Source: a bacterium (lineage in GTDB: Bacteria; Myxococcota_A; Polyangia; Nannocystales; Nannocystaceae). From it: a stretch of DNA of 64,000 bases. Shown one piece after another: positions 6,743 to 14,813 of the stretch. The notes below the pieces were generated by a model, which ran no database searches, was not told the DNA's origin, and saw only the letters and a program-made list of their open reading frames with translations. Position numbers and translations under genes: made by a program. The stretch is from contig JANSYI010000001.1 in the NCBI GenBank assembly GCA_024742475.1, positions 186,001 through 250,000 on the forward strand. Reading direction: 5' to 3'. The first letter of the stretch is position 1. Each line of letters starts with the position of its first letter.

Positions 6743-8389
6743 ATGCAGCCGCCTGCCTTCCGCTTTGGGACAGAGGTCGATGTCGTCGTCATCGGCGGAG
6801 GGCCTGCGGGGAGCGTGGCCGCGGCGGCGGCCGCAAACCATGGGCACACCGTGCTCCTGCTCGAAGCCGCCGAGCACCCGCGTCCGCATGTCGGAGAGAG
6901 CCTCCTGCCGGGCATCATCCCGATCCTCGATGACATCGGCGCGCTTCAGAAGGTGCGCGAGGCCGGGTTTGCCCGCAAGACCGGCAGCACGCTCGTGGAC
7001 TGGGGTCGCACACCCCGCTGGGACCTTTGGTTTGCCGACAGCGACGCCTACGACCACGCGTGGTTCGTCGAGCGCGCCCGCTTCGACGCGCTGTTGTTCG
7101 AGCACGCGGCGTCGCTCGGCGTGCACACCTGCGTTCGTTCCCCCGTGCGCTCGGTCCTCGAGGAGGGCGGCCGCATCATCGGGGTGCGATGGCAGGACCG
7201 CGCCTCGGGCGAACACCACGAGGTCAGGGCGCGGACGGTCATCGATGCGTCGGGGCAGTCGGGCTTGGTCTGTCGGTCCAAGACGCCCCGCGAGCACATC
7301 GACGGCCTCCGGCATCAGGCCCTATGGGCGCACTACGAGCGCGCCGCGTCGTTGCCACCACCGCGGGAGCAGCAGGCGCTGTTCGTCGCGCAAGCCCAGC
7401 AGTGGTTTTGGATGTTTCCCCTGCCGGAGGGGCGCGCATCGGTCGGTGTCGTGCAGCTCGACGCCGAAGATCGACGCTCCGCGCCTCGGCCCGACTTCGA
7501 CGCCCTCGTCGCCGGATGCCCCGCGCTGGCTCGGGCCCTCGGCAGCCGAGCAAAGCGCAGCACCGACGTTCGCGCCGAGCGGGACTGGAGCTACCGTGCT
7601 CGCTCACCGGCGGGGCCGGGCTGGTACGCGGTCGGAGACGCGGCCGGCTTCATCGACCCCGTGCTTTCGACCGGAGTCATGCTGGCGCTGCACAGCGGGT
7701 GGCTCGCGGCTCAGTGTGTTCACGCGGAGCTCACCGGGGCCAAGTCTGCCGAGGACGCCGCCGCGCACTACCTCGCCAAGCATGGCGAGATGTTCGATGA
7801 CCTCCTGCGAATGGTGCGCTTCTACTACCGCCAGAACGCGTTTCGCGAGGACTACTTCTGGGAGAGCAAGCGCATCCTCGAAGGCGAAGGCCAGCGGCTG
7901 CAGCCGCAAAAGGCGTTCATCTTGCTCACCTCGGGCCTCGTCTCCAACCTCGCCCTCGATGCGCGGCACCAATCGCGGCGCTCGAAGACCGCCGGTTCGA
8001 CCCTGCAGGACCTACCCGCCGCGCTCGACTTCATCGGCGTCCACCTTCGCGTCGACGACCGAGACGAGTCCGAAGCGAGCACCGAGGGCGACGTCCCCAC
8101 CCGCGGCTCCTCGTTGTTTCTGCTCGTCGAGCCCATCGATCCGAGCGCCCCCACCCTGTTCTCCACCCGCTCGACGCACGTCAACGCGGTCGCGCCCCGA
8201 CACGGCAACGATCCGGTCTCCGTTCCGCTGCTCGAGCCGGTGATTCGGTCCTTCGGCGACCTCGTGCGCGAACACGACGATACCGACCGAACGCTGGCCG
8301 AGCTGTGGGCCGCGCTGCGCGAGCCCCTTCGGGCGTGGAGCGCGTCCCTGCCGGCCGGGTTCAGCTTCGTACGAGCGTTCGGGGACTGA
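6743..8389 (+). CDS. FAD-dependent oxidoreductase, flavin-dependent halogenase-like
   Basis: 548 residues. The Rossmann FAD motif is VVVIGGGPAGS (about residues 14-24), then HVGESLLP, typical of phenol/pyrrole halogenases. Lys79 lies in GFARKTGSTLVDWG, at the position of the halogenase catalytic lysine. WFWMFPLPEG is close to the WxWxIP halogenase motif, with Phe for Ile. The second FAD motif, GDAAGFIDPVLSTGV, is also present. About 130 residues after the FAD domain form an extra C-terminal region I cannot assign. Halogenases of this type use FADH2 from a partner reductase to chlorinate aromatic or carrier-bound substrates. No biosynthetic cluster is visible nearby, so the substrate is unknown, and an ordinary monooxygenase or reductase remains possible. 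Confidence 0.78.
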   Translation: MQPPAFRFGTEVDVVVIGGGPAGSVAAAAAANHGHTVLLLEAAEHPRPHVGESLLPGIIPILDDIGALQKVREAGFARKTGSTLVDWGRTPRWDLWFADSDAYDHAWFVERARFDALLFEHAASLGVHTCVRSPVRSVLEEGGRIIGVRWQDRASGEHHEVRARTVIDASGQSGLVCRSKTPREHIDGLRHQALWAHYERAASLPPPREQQALFVAQAQQWFWMFPLPEGRASVGVVQLDAEDRRSAPRPDFDALVAGCPALARALGSRAKRSTDVRAERDWSYRARSPAGPGWYAVGDAAGFIDPVLSTGVMLALHSGWLAAQCVHAELTGAKSAEDAAAHYLAKHGEMFDDLLRMVRFYYRQNAFREDYFWESKRILEGEGQRLQPQKAFILLTSGLVSNLALDARHQSRRSKTAGSTLQDLPAALDFIGVHLRVDDRDESEASTEGDVPTRGSSLFLLVEPIDPSAPTLFSTRSTHVNAVAPRHGNDPVSVPLLEPVIRSFGDLVREHDDTDRTLAELWAALREPLRAWSASLPAGFSFVRAFGD

Positions 8390-8402
8390 GCCGCCAGAAC
8401 CG

Positions 8403-9341
8403 TCAGAAGCTCTCGGCGCCCATCAGCAGCAGGAGCAGCGCCTTTTGGGCGTGAAGGCGGTTCTCCGCCTGGTCGAACACCACCGACCACTTGCCGTCCA
8501 TGACGGCATCGACGACCTCGTCGCCGCGGTGCGCGGGCAGGCAGTGCATGAAGATGCTGTCGTCCTTGCCGGTCTTCGCCATCAGCTCGGGGGTGACCGA
8601 GAAGGGCCGCAGAATCTCGATGAGGCGCTTGGCTTCCTCCTCCTCGCCCATGCTCACCCAGGTGTCGGTGTAGACCACGTCGGCGCCCTTGACGGCGGCG
8701 TCGACGTCGGTTTCGACGGCGACTCGGGTCCCCCACTTGGTGGCGTCGGCGCGTGCCTTTTCGAGCACGGCCTGGTTGGGACGCAGCGAATCGGGGCACC
8801 CCACGACCACGTCCATTCCGGCGCGTGGCCCGGCCAGCATCAACGAGTGCGCGACGTTGTTGCCTGCGCCGAGGTAGACGAGCTTCTTGCCCTTGGTCGT
8901 TCCGAGCCGCTCGCGAATCGTCTGAAGGTCGGCAAGCCCCTGACAGGGGTGGTAGAGGTCCGTGAGAGCGTTGATGACCGGGACCGAGCCGTGCTCGGCA
9001 AGCCCCTCGACCTGTGCCTGGCCGTAGGTGCGAATCACGATCGCGTGAACGAAGCGCGAGAGGACCTTGGCGGTGTCGTGGACCGTCTCCCCCCGCCCCA
9101 TCTGCATCCCCGTCCCGCCCGAGCTGCTCAGCGCCAGCGCCTGGCCGCCGAGCTGGTGAATGCCGACCTCGAACGAGATTCGGGTCCGGGTCGATTGCTT
9201 GGCGAAGATCATCGCCACGGACTTCCCATCGAGCCCCTTGGCGTATTTGGCCGGTTCCGCCTTGACCGCGTCGGCGAGGTCGAGCAGGCGGGCGGTTTCG
9301 TCGGCGTCGAGATCGAGCAGGCTGCGGAGGTGTCGCGTCAT
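8403..9341 (-). CDS. argF: ornithine carbamoyltransferase
   Basis: 312 residues; catalyses carbamoyl phosphate + L-ornithine to citrulline in arginine synthesis, in the cytoplasm. Carbamoyl-phosphate motif STRTR is within AKQSTRTRISFE; HPCQGLADLQT and HCLPAHRGDEVVD are the ornithine-type signatures that separate it from aspartate carbamoyltransferase. The polar loop GGTGMQMGRGETVHDT is intact. ATG 9341 is chosen; an in-frame GTG at 9356 would add five residues. No other arg gene is adjacent. It diverges from the hybrid kinase gene, the two starts being 53 bases apart. Confidence 0.95.
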   Translation of the reverse strand: MTRHLRSLLDLDADETARLLDLADAVKAEPAKYAKGLDGKSVAMIFAKQSTRTRISFEVGIHQLGGQALALSSSGGTGMQMGRGETVHDTAKVLSRFVHAIVIRTYGQAQVEGLAEHGSVPVINALTDLYHPCQGLADLQTIRERLGTTKGKKLVYLGAGNNVAHSLMLAGPRAGMDVVVGCPDSLRPNQAVLEKARADATKWGTRVAVETDVDAAVKGADVVYTDTWVSMGEEEEAKRLIEILRPFSVTPELMAKTGKDDSIFMHCLPAHRGDEVVDAVMDGKWSVVFDQAENRLHAQKALLLLLMGAESF

Positions 9342-9382
9342 CGCGGGCAACTGCACCCGATCTGAGGGCGCTTGAAAAGAGG

Positions 9383-9388
9383 TATCGT
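9383..9388 (+). promoter_or_regulatory. candidate -10 (TATCGT), leaderless start of hybrid kinase
   Basis: TATCGT is followed by 6 bases and then GTG 9395, placing the start codon exactly at the expected +1. Confidence 0.55.
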
Positions 9389-9394
9389 CGCGAC

Positions 9395-11428
9395 GTGGTC
9401 GAAACGCGCCACAGTCCTGCCTTCACGGCCCTCCCGCTGCCGGCGTTCGTCGCCGACCCCGCGGGAACGGTCCTCCATGTGAGCGAGGCATGGACGAACA
9501 CCCTGGGCATCCCGATCGCCGCGAGCGAAGGCAAGACGTTGTGGTCGTGCATCGGTGGGGAGCTAGGGGCTCTGGCGCGAGAACGATGGCCGGCATGCGT
9601 CGACGGGGCGGAGCGTCTCGAGATCGAAGGCCCCGCCGATCCTCCGCACGCCAAGCCCCCCCCCGGCGATCGACGGTGGCGGGTCGAGGCCCATCGTGCG
9701 CCGAGCGGCGACATCGTCGGCGTGGTCCGCGACATCACGCCTCGGTGGCAGCGAACCCAGATGCAGCGCCGACTGCTCGCGTGGTCGCGCAAGCTCCAGC
9801 AGGCGTCGACGTTCGGGGAGCTCGTCGATCTCGCGGAGGCCGAAGCGCGCGAGGTCACCCGCTACCGCGCGTTCTGGCTGTTCGTTCGCCCCTCGCCCGA
9901 CAGCCCGGTCGCGCGCCGCCTCGCCTCGAGCGGAAGCGCCGCGGAGGCGCAGTGGGAACACCTGCCCGAGATCGTCATCGCCGACGACGCGATGGCCACC
10001 GAGGTGGTCGAATCCGACCACACCGTCATCGTCGAGGACGCTCGCACCGATCCACGCACGAACAAGGAGACCGTCGCTCAGCTGGGCAGTCGCACGATCA
10101 TCAACGTCCCGCTCAACTTCCTCGATCAGAACATCGGCGCGTTCGGCATGGGCTCGTTCGGTGACGAGGGGGTCATGATGCCGACGCCGCTCGAGCTCGA
10201 GGTCGTGGAGACCATGGCCCAGCACATCGGGGTCGCCGCGGGGCGACTTCGCTTCCTCGCCGAGCGGCGGATCGCGGAGCAAGACCGCCAAGCCCTCGAG
10301 CTGCGCATGCTCAGGCTCGAAAACCTCGACAGCTTGGGCGTGCTCGCTGGCGGCGTCGCACACGACGTCAACAACCTCATGACCGTCATCTTGGGCAACC
10401 TCGATCTCGCCAAGCGCGACGTGGCCGAGGGGAGCGAAGCGGCCGAGGCGCTCGAGCACGTTCACGTGGCCGCGATGCGTACGACGCACCTGGCCGAGCA
10501 GATGCTCGCCTACGCGGGCCAGGGAGCGGTTCGACAAGAGATCGGTGACCTGCACACGATTGCGAGCGAGACGCTGACCCTCGCGCGCGTCAGCGTCCCA
10601 CCGCGAACGCTGCTGGAGCTGCGAGGAGACACCGGCAGCCTGGTCACCGGTGACCTCACCCAGCTCCGGCAGCTGCTGATGAACCTGGTCAAGAACGCGG
10701 GCGAAGCCATCGGCCCGGACCGAGACGGCCAGGTCTGCATCACGGTCGACCGCACCCATCTCGGCGAGGAGGACCTCGCGGGCAACCTGCTCCACGATGC
10801 CCCGCCGGGCGAGTACGTCGTGCTCGAGGTCACCGACGATGGCTCAGGCATGGACGACGAGACGGTCGCTCGCCTGTTCGCGCCATTCTTCACGACCAAG
10901 GCCACCGGCCGGGGCCTCGGCATGGCGGCCGCGCTCGGCATCGTCCGGGGCCACAGGGGTGCGCTGTGGGTCGACTCGACGCCCGGCCGTGGCACGACGT
11001 TTCGGGTCGCGCTACCGGCCGCACGCCCCTCGCAGGTCGAGACCGAAGCGCCCGCGAGAGGGCGCGTGGTGCTCGTCGCCGACGACGAAGCCACCATCCG
11101 CAAGATCTCTCGGCTCACGCTCGAGCGCGCCGGCTTCGAGGTCGTCGAGGCCGAGGACGGCCGCAGAGCCATCGAAGTGTTCGAACAGCATCGCGATCGC
11201 ATCGGCGTCGTGCTGCTCGACTCGTTGATGCCGCGGATGTCGGGGTCGGAGGTCCTGCAGGAGATCCGCGCACGGCGCCCCGGATTCCCGGTCGTGCTGA
11301 GCAGCGGGTTCCTCAACGCGCCCGAGACTGGCCCCGAACACCCCACGGCGATGCTTCCCAAGCCGTGGAAGCCCAAGGATCTGGTTGACCTCGTGAGGTC
11401 GCTGCTGGGCGACGCGTCCGCGGACTGA
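9395..11428 (+). CDS. hybrid sensor histidine kinase (PAS-GAF-HisKA-HATPase-REC)
   Basis: 677 residues, no membrane segment, so a cytoplasmic sensor. Residues about 10-115 look like a PAS domain (FVADPAGTVLHVSEAW, closing in VGVVRDIT). About 140-300 is a GAF domain. The H-box LGVLAGGVAHDVNN puts the phospho-acceptor at His323. The N-box (NLVKNAGEAI), the DDGSGMDDE box and the GLGMAAALGI box give a complete ATPase. Residues about 550-670 are a receiver (VLVADDEATIRK) with phospho-acceptor Asp609 in VVLLDSLMP. There is no DNA-binding output, so it presumably relays to an unlinked regulator. GTG start at 9395, probably leaderless. The DTW gene follows after 8 bases. Confidence 0.92.
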   Translation: MVETRHSPAFTALPLPAFVADPAGTVLHVSEAWTNTLGIPIAASEGKTLWSCIGGELGALARERWPACVDGAERLEIEGPADPPHAKPPPGDRRWRVEAHRAPSGDIVGVVRDITPRWQRTQMQRRLLAWSRKLQQASTFGELVDLAEAEAREVTRYRAFWLFVRPSPDSPVARRLASSGSAAEAQWEHLPEIVIADDAMATEVVESDHTVIVEDARTDPRTNKETVAQLGSRTIINVPLNFLDQNIGAFGMGSFGDEGVMMPTPLELEVVETMAQHIGVAAGRLRFLAERRIAEQDRQALELRMLRLENLDSLGVLAGGVAHDVNNLMTVILGNLDLAKRDVAEGSEAAEALEHVHVAAMRTTHLAEQMLAYAGQGAVRQEIGDLHTIASETLTLARVSVPPRTLLELRGDTGSLVTGDLTQLRQLLMNLVKNAGEAIGPDRDGQVCITVDRTHLGEEDLAGNLLHDAPPGEYVVLEVTDDGSGMDDETVARLFAPFFTTKATGRGLGMAAALGIVRGHRGALWVDSTPGRGTTFRVALPAARPSQVETEAPARGRVVLVADDEATIRKISRLTLERAGFEVVEAEDGRRAIEVFEQHRDRIGVVLLDSLMPRMSGSEVLQEIRARRPGFPVVLSSGFLNAPETGPEHPTAMLPKPWKPKDLVDLVRSLLGDASAD

Positions 11429-11436
11429 GCCGCCCG

Positions 11437-12072
11437 ATGCCGAATGAGGCATGCTGCACCGAAGTGGGCCGCCCCACCTGCTACCGCTGCTTTCGACCGG
11501 AGACGGCATGCATCTGCGCGCTGGTCCGACCCGTGCGCAACCGGACGCGGGTGCTGATCGTGCAGCACCCCCGCGAGCGGCGTCATCCCTTCGGCACGGC
11601 TCGCATCGCTCGTCTCGGACTCTCGCGCGTCGAAGTGGCGATTGCGGTGGGACGCGACGGCGAGATTCGAGCGCCGCGCGTGGACCTCGACCGCGCTGCG
11701 GTGCTCTACCCCGGGCCCACCGCGACCCCCCTCGGCGAGGGCGACCCGGTGGAGCTCGACACTCTCGTCGTCGTCGACGGCACGTGGCCGCAGAGCCGCA
11801 AGCTCCTGCGCGTCAGCCCCTGGCTCTCCTCACTACCGCGCGTCGCCTTCGATCCGCCGCGCCCGGGCAACTACCGCATCCGCAAGGCGAAGAACCCGGA
11901 GGTCGAGGTGAGCACGATCGAGGCGATCGCTTACGCGCTGGAGCACCTCGAACCCCAGACCCCGGGCATCGGCGGGCTCGTCGAGGACTTCGACCGCGTC
12001 ATCGACCACCAGCTCAGCTTGCAGGGTCGTGTGCCACGCTTTCGGAAGCCGAAGCGACGCCCGACGCCGTGA
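11437..12072 (+). CDS. DTW domain protein, probable tRNA-uridine aminocarboxypropyltransferase
   Basis: 211 residues. The Cys cluster CYRCFRPETACIC near the N-terminus, VVVDGTWPQSRKL with the DGTW signature around residue 110, and KNPEVEVSTIEAIAYALE are the family hallmarks. DTW/TapT enzymes transfer the 3-amino-3-carboxypropyl group of S-adenosylmethionine to uridine in tRNA, giving acp3U. It starts 8 bases after the hybrid kinase, with no sign of its own promoter, so is likely co-transcribed. Confidence 0.88.
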   Translation: MPNEACCTEVGRPTCYRCFRPETACICALVRPVRNRTRVLIVQHPRERRHPFGTARIARLGLSRVEVAIAVGRDGEIRAPRVDLDRAAVLYPGPTATPLGEGDPVELDTLVVVDGTWPQSRKLLRVSPWLSSLPRVAFDPPRPGNYRIRKAKNPEVEVSTIEAIAYALEHLEPQTPGIGGLVEDFDRVIDHQLSLQGRVPRFRKPKRRPTP

Positions 12073-12077
12073 GAGCG

Positions 12078-13352
12078 CTACTCGCAGGCAGCCTCGACCA
12101 CCGCCTCGAGCCGCGCGTTCGACCTGGCCCGTTTCGCGGCTTCGTCGACCCGGCCCGCCTTGCACAGCGCTTTGACCCTCGTCGACGCGCGCTCGGACGC
12201 CAGCAGTCCGCGGGGAAACTGGGCCGCGTGTTGGGCGAGCAGCCGCAGCGCCGCATCAGGATCGTCCTCGCGAAGCTTGGCGCGCGCCTGCTCGAGCAGT
12301 GCGGTCTCGGCCTCGAGGGTCGACGCGTGGGCGGACGTTGGCTCGGCCTCCGGGGGCGAAGCGGCGCTGCGTCGCGCCGGCTGTCGCGGCGTCTTCGCAG
12401 TCTTCGCAGCGGGAGCCTCGGCCTGGACCGGCTCGGCAGGCTGCGCGCGCTCAGGCACGGGGGGCGGTGCGGCTTGCGCCGCGACCGGAGGAGCCGCGGC
12501 GACCGGCTCGGTCCTGGGCGCTGCGAGCGTCGGTGTCGGCTGTGGTGCGGGGTCAGACTTCGCACTCGACGCGACGACCCCCAGCCCTGCGGCGCCCACG
12601 CCCACGGTCAGCACGAACGGTACCCAAAACCCGGTCGACGTCGCGGCGGCGGCGGCCGGGGTCCAGCTGATCGCCATCGGCGTCGCCCCCTCGGAGATGC
12701 GAACCATCAGCGCAGCACAGGCCGCGCGGGTGTGGGAGGGCTCGGGCCGCCGCGGTTGCGCGCGCTCGGCCAGCCCACGCACCGACGCACGACGCAGCCG
12801 CCCCGACTCCTGGGCCTGATGTCGCTCGAGCGCGGCGTTGAACCGCTTGCGCGCGAGACGAAGCCGCGAGTGGGTCGTGCGGAGGTTGGCATCCATGATC
12901 TGGGCGATGCGCGGCACCGGCACGCCCTCGAGCTCGGCGAGCACGAAGACCGTCCGCTTGGTGCCATCGAGCTCATCGAGCAAGCGGTCGAGCAGCGCTC
13001 CGGCCTCACGCCGGGACAGCTCCAGCTCGGGGTCCGCTTCGGCCAGCCCATGCATCTGCACCCCGGCCTTCGCCCGTCGGGCCTGCTCCCGCGAGGCCGA
13101 TCGCCGCAGCGTCGAGGCCACGCGCACCGCCACCGCGTAGAGCCACGTCGTCTCCGATGCGCGCCCCTCGAAGTCCTCGATGCGGCGATGCACCACCAAG
13201 AACACCTCTTGCACCGCGTCGTCGAGATCGGCCTCCGCGATCCCACAGCGCCGCAGCACCCGTCGCACGAACCCGAAGTGGTCGCGAAAGAGCGCGGCCA
13301 CCCGATCGAGCTCGGGGGTGCTGGAAGAGAAGCTGCGGGAACCGTCGGGCAC
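12078..13352 (-). CDS. sigma-70 family (ECF-like) sigma factor with transmembrane segment and TPR-like extracytoplasmic tail
   Basis: 424 residues from a GTG at 13352. Region 2 is at about 20-90 (ADLDDAVQEVFLVVHRRI, TTWLYAVAVRVASTL). Region 4 is at about 120-185 (RTVFVLAELEGVPVPRIAQIM). A hydrophobic helix follows at about 240-265 (FWVPFVLTVGVGAAGLGVV), then an Ala/Pro-rich linker. The C-terminus is helical (ALLEQARAKLREDDPDAALR, ALCKAGRVDEAAKRA), TPR-like. The order suggests a cytoplasmic sigma factor tethered to the membrane with a periplasmic sensing tail, in place of a separate anti-sigma factor. A TAAGAT hexamer at 13399-13404 would give a leader of about 40 bases. Confidence 0.85.
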   Translation of the reverse strand: MPDGSRSFSSSTPELDRVAALFRDHFGFVRRVLRRCGIAEADLDDAVQEVFLVVHRRIEDFEGRASETTWLYAVAVRVASTLRRSASREQARRAKAGVQMHGLAEADPELELSRREAGALLDRLLDELDGTKRTVFVLAELEGVPVPRIAQIMDANLRTTHSRLRLARKRFNAALERHQAQESGRLRRASVRGLAERAQPRRPEPSHTRAACAALMVRISEGATPMAISWTPAAAAATSTGFWVPFVLTVGVGAAGLGVVASSAKSDPAPQPTPTLAAPRTEPVAAAPPVAAQAAPPPVPERAQPAEPVQAEAPAAKTAKTPRQPARRSAASPPEAEPTSAHASTLEAETALLEQARAKLREDDPDAALRLLAQHAAQFPRGLLASERASTRVKALCKAGRVDEAAKRARSNARLEAVVEAACE

Positions 13353-13468
13353 GGGCGTCCACGGGGTGAGTGCCGCCGAAACGGCGACGCATCACGAAAT
13401 CTTACGCGACGGCTTCGTCGCGCTCGGCGCCGCGTGGTGGGCCCTGCTCGCAGACCGCGCAGCGGACC

Positions 13469-14713
13469 TCACAGAGGGCAGCGGACGACCTTCGTGACGG
13501 ACGCGGGGTCGCCGGGGTGCAGGAGCTCGTCGAGGCCATCGCCGTCGAGATCAGCAGCGACCGCCCCGGACAGCTCCACCGTGCCGATGACCGCCTCGGT
13601 GAGGTCCGTCGGAATCGGGGATCCCGACCACAGCTCGAACGACTCGCCATCCGTCTGCACCAAGATGTCGTGGCGCGCAGGCTCGACGAATCTGCCCGAG
13701 ACCGAATCCCCGCGGTACTCGCTCAGCTCGAGGATTTCGTAGTCCTCGGTCGGACCCGACATCGCGAACGACGGCTCGCCACCGAACCCCTTCAGCACGA
13801 GGTCCGGGCGCCCGTCACCTGAGCGGTCGCGAGCCTCGACGACCGTCCATTGCTCCCACGGGAGGCTGCCAATCGTCATCATCTCGCCGTCGGCGTCGAT
13901 CGTCACGGTGAGGATCTGGTAGTCGAAGAAGCCGATTCCACCGCTACGTACCTGGACGGTGAACTCCGAGGGCCCTGACCGCCGCACCGCTTCTGGAGAG
14001 GTGTAGGGTTCCAGCGGAAGCGGCACAACACCTGGCTCGAAGCTGCCCGGACCCGAAGCCAGCCACACGCGGAGTCCGGCCTCCTTCCCGCCGGGCTCCT
14101 CGAGGAACACGTCGACCCGACCGTCTCCGTTGACGTCATCCCACAGCAGTGGGTCTCGCGTCGGCAGCCCCAGCGCCAGCACGTTCGTATCGAGATCGAG
14201 GGCGTCGTTCATGACCGAGCGCGCGTAGAGCTGGTCGGAGTCGTCGCGGAATACCGCGTCGTTCAGCCCATCATGGTCGACGTCGGCGACGGAGATCATC
14301 CGGTCAGACGCCGACCACTGCGCTCGAAGCTCCATCGCGCCGTCGCCTTGGTAGGTGAAGACATCGACCGACCAGACCCCAGGACGCACCACGTCCGTCG
14401 ACCAGATCTCGGCGCGGCCGTCGACATCGAAGTCTGCGACTCCGTACCCGAAGATGAACAATGACTGCTCGAGCGCGTGGGTCTCGAAGCAGAGCCCCAG
14501 CGGCTCGCTCCCAGACGTCGACGACCCCGACGAAGGGTCTAGCGTGCTCGCCGCCGTCGTCGACGACCCGCCGGTCGACCCGGTCGACCCGGTCGACCCG
14601 GCCGTCTGATCACCCGTGGCCGTCCCCTCCCCGCTCGGGGTCGCGACGCTCGGCCCGCAACCGAGCACGGACACCGCGAGTACGCCTGCGATCGAACGAG
14701 CGCTGACCATCAT
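13469..14713 (-). CDS. FG-GAP-type lipoprotein
   Basis: 414 residues from ATG 14713. The signal peptide ends in LAVSVLGC with the lipidated Cys at 19. A Ser/Thr/Gly-rich linker follows (about 25-70). The rest has Asp-rich VCBS/FG-GAP loops such as ADFDVDGRAEI, VADVDHDGLNDA and ADLDGDGLDELLH, suggesting a Ca-binding propeller on the cell surface. ATG 14713 is chosen over upstream codons because TACCGT lies six bases before it and the next gene diverges from here. Confidence 0.82.
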   Translation of the reverse strand: MMVSARSIAGVLAVSVLGCGPSVATPSGEGTATGDQTAGSTGSTGSTGGSSTTAASTLDPSSGSSTSGSEPLGLCFETHALEQSLFIFGYGVADFDVDGRAEIWSTDVVRPGVWSVDVFTYQGDGAMELRAQWSASDRMISVADVDHDGLNDAVFRDDSDQLYARSVMNDALDLDTNVLALGLPTRDPLLWDDVNGDGRVDVFLEEPGGKEAGLRVWLASGPGSFEPGVVPLPLEPYTSPEAVRRSGPSEFTVQVRSGGIGFFDYQILTVTIDADGEMMTIGSLPWEQWTVVEARDRSGDGRPDLVLKGFGGEPSFAMSGPTEDYEILELSEYRGDSVSGRFVEPARHDILVQTDGESFELWSGSPIPTDLTEAVIGTVELSGAVAADLDGDGLDELLHPGDPASVTKVVRCPL

Positions 14714-14719
14714 GGCTCC

Positions 14720-14725
14720 ACGGTA
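14720..14725 (-). promoter_or_regulatory. candidate -10 (TACCGT), leaderless start of FG-GAP lipoprotein
   Basis: On the minus strand TACCGT, 6 bases, then ATG 14713, which would be at +1. It pairs with a divergent candidate at 14786. Confidence 0.55.
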
Positions 14726-14785
14726 CCGGATTCGCGTATCGACTGCCGACGGCGCGCTTCGTCGTTGCCCCTGGTGGGCTCGATG

Positions 14786-14791
14786 TAGGAT
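14786..14791 (+). promoter_or_regulatory. candidate -10 (TAGGAT) of the trk operon
   Basis: TAGGAT precedes GTG 14802 by 10 bases and ATG 14814 by 22. TTGCCC at 14765-14770 is a possible -35 with 15-base spacing. Confidence 0.4.
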
Positions 14792-14813
14792 CGTCCGGGC
14801 CGTGCAACGATGC

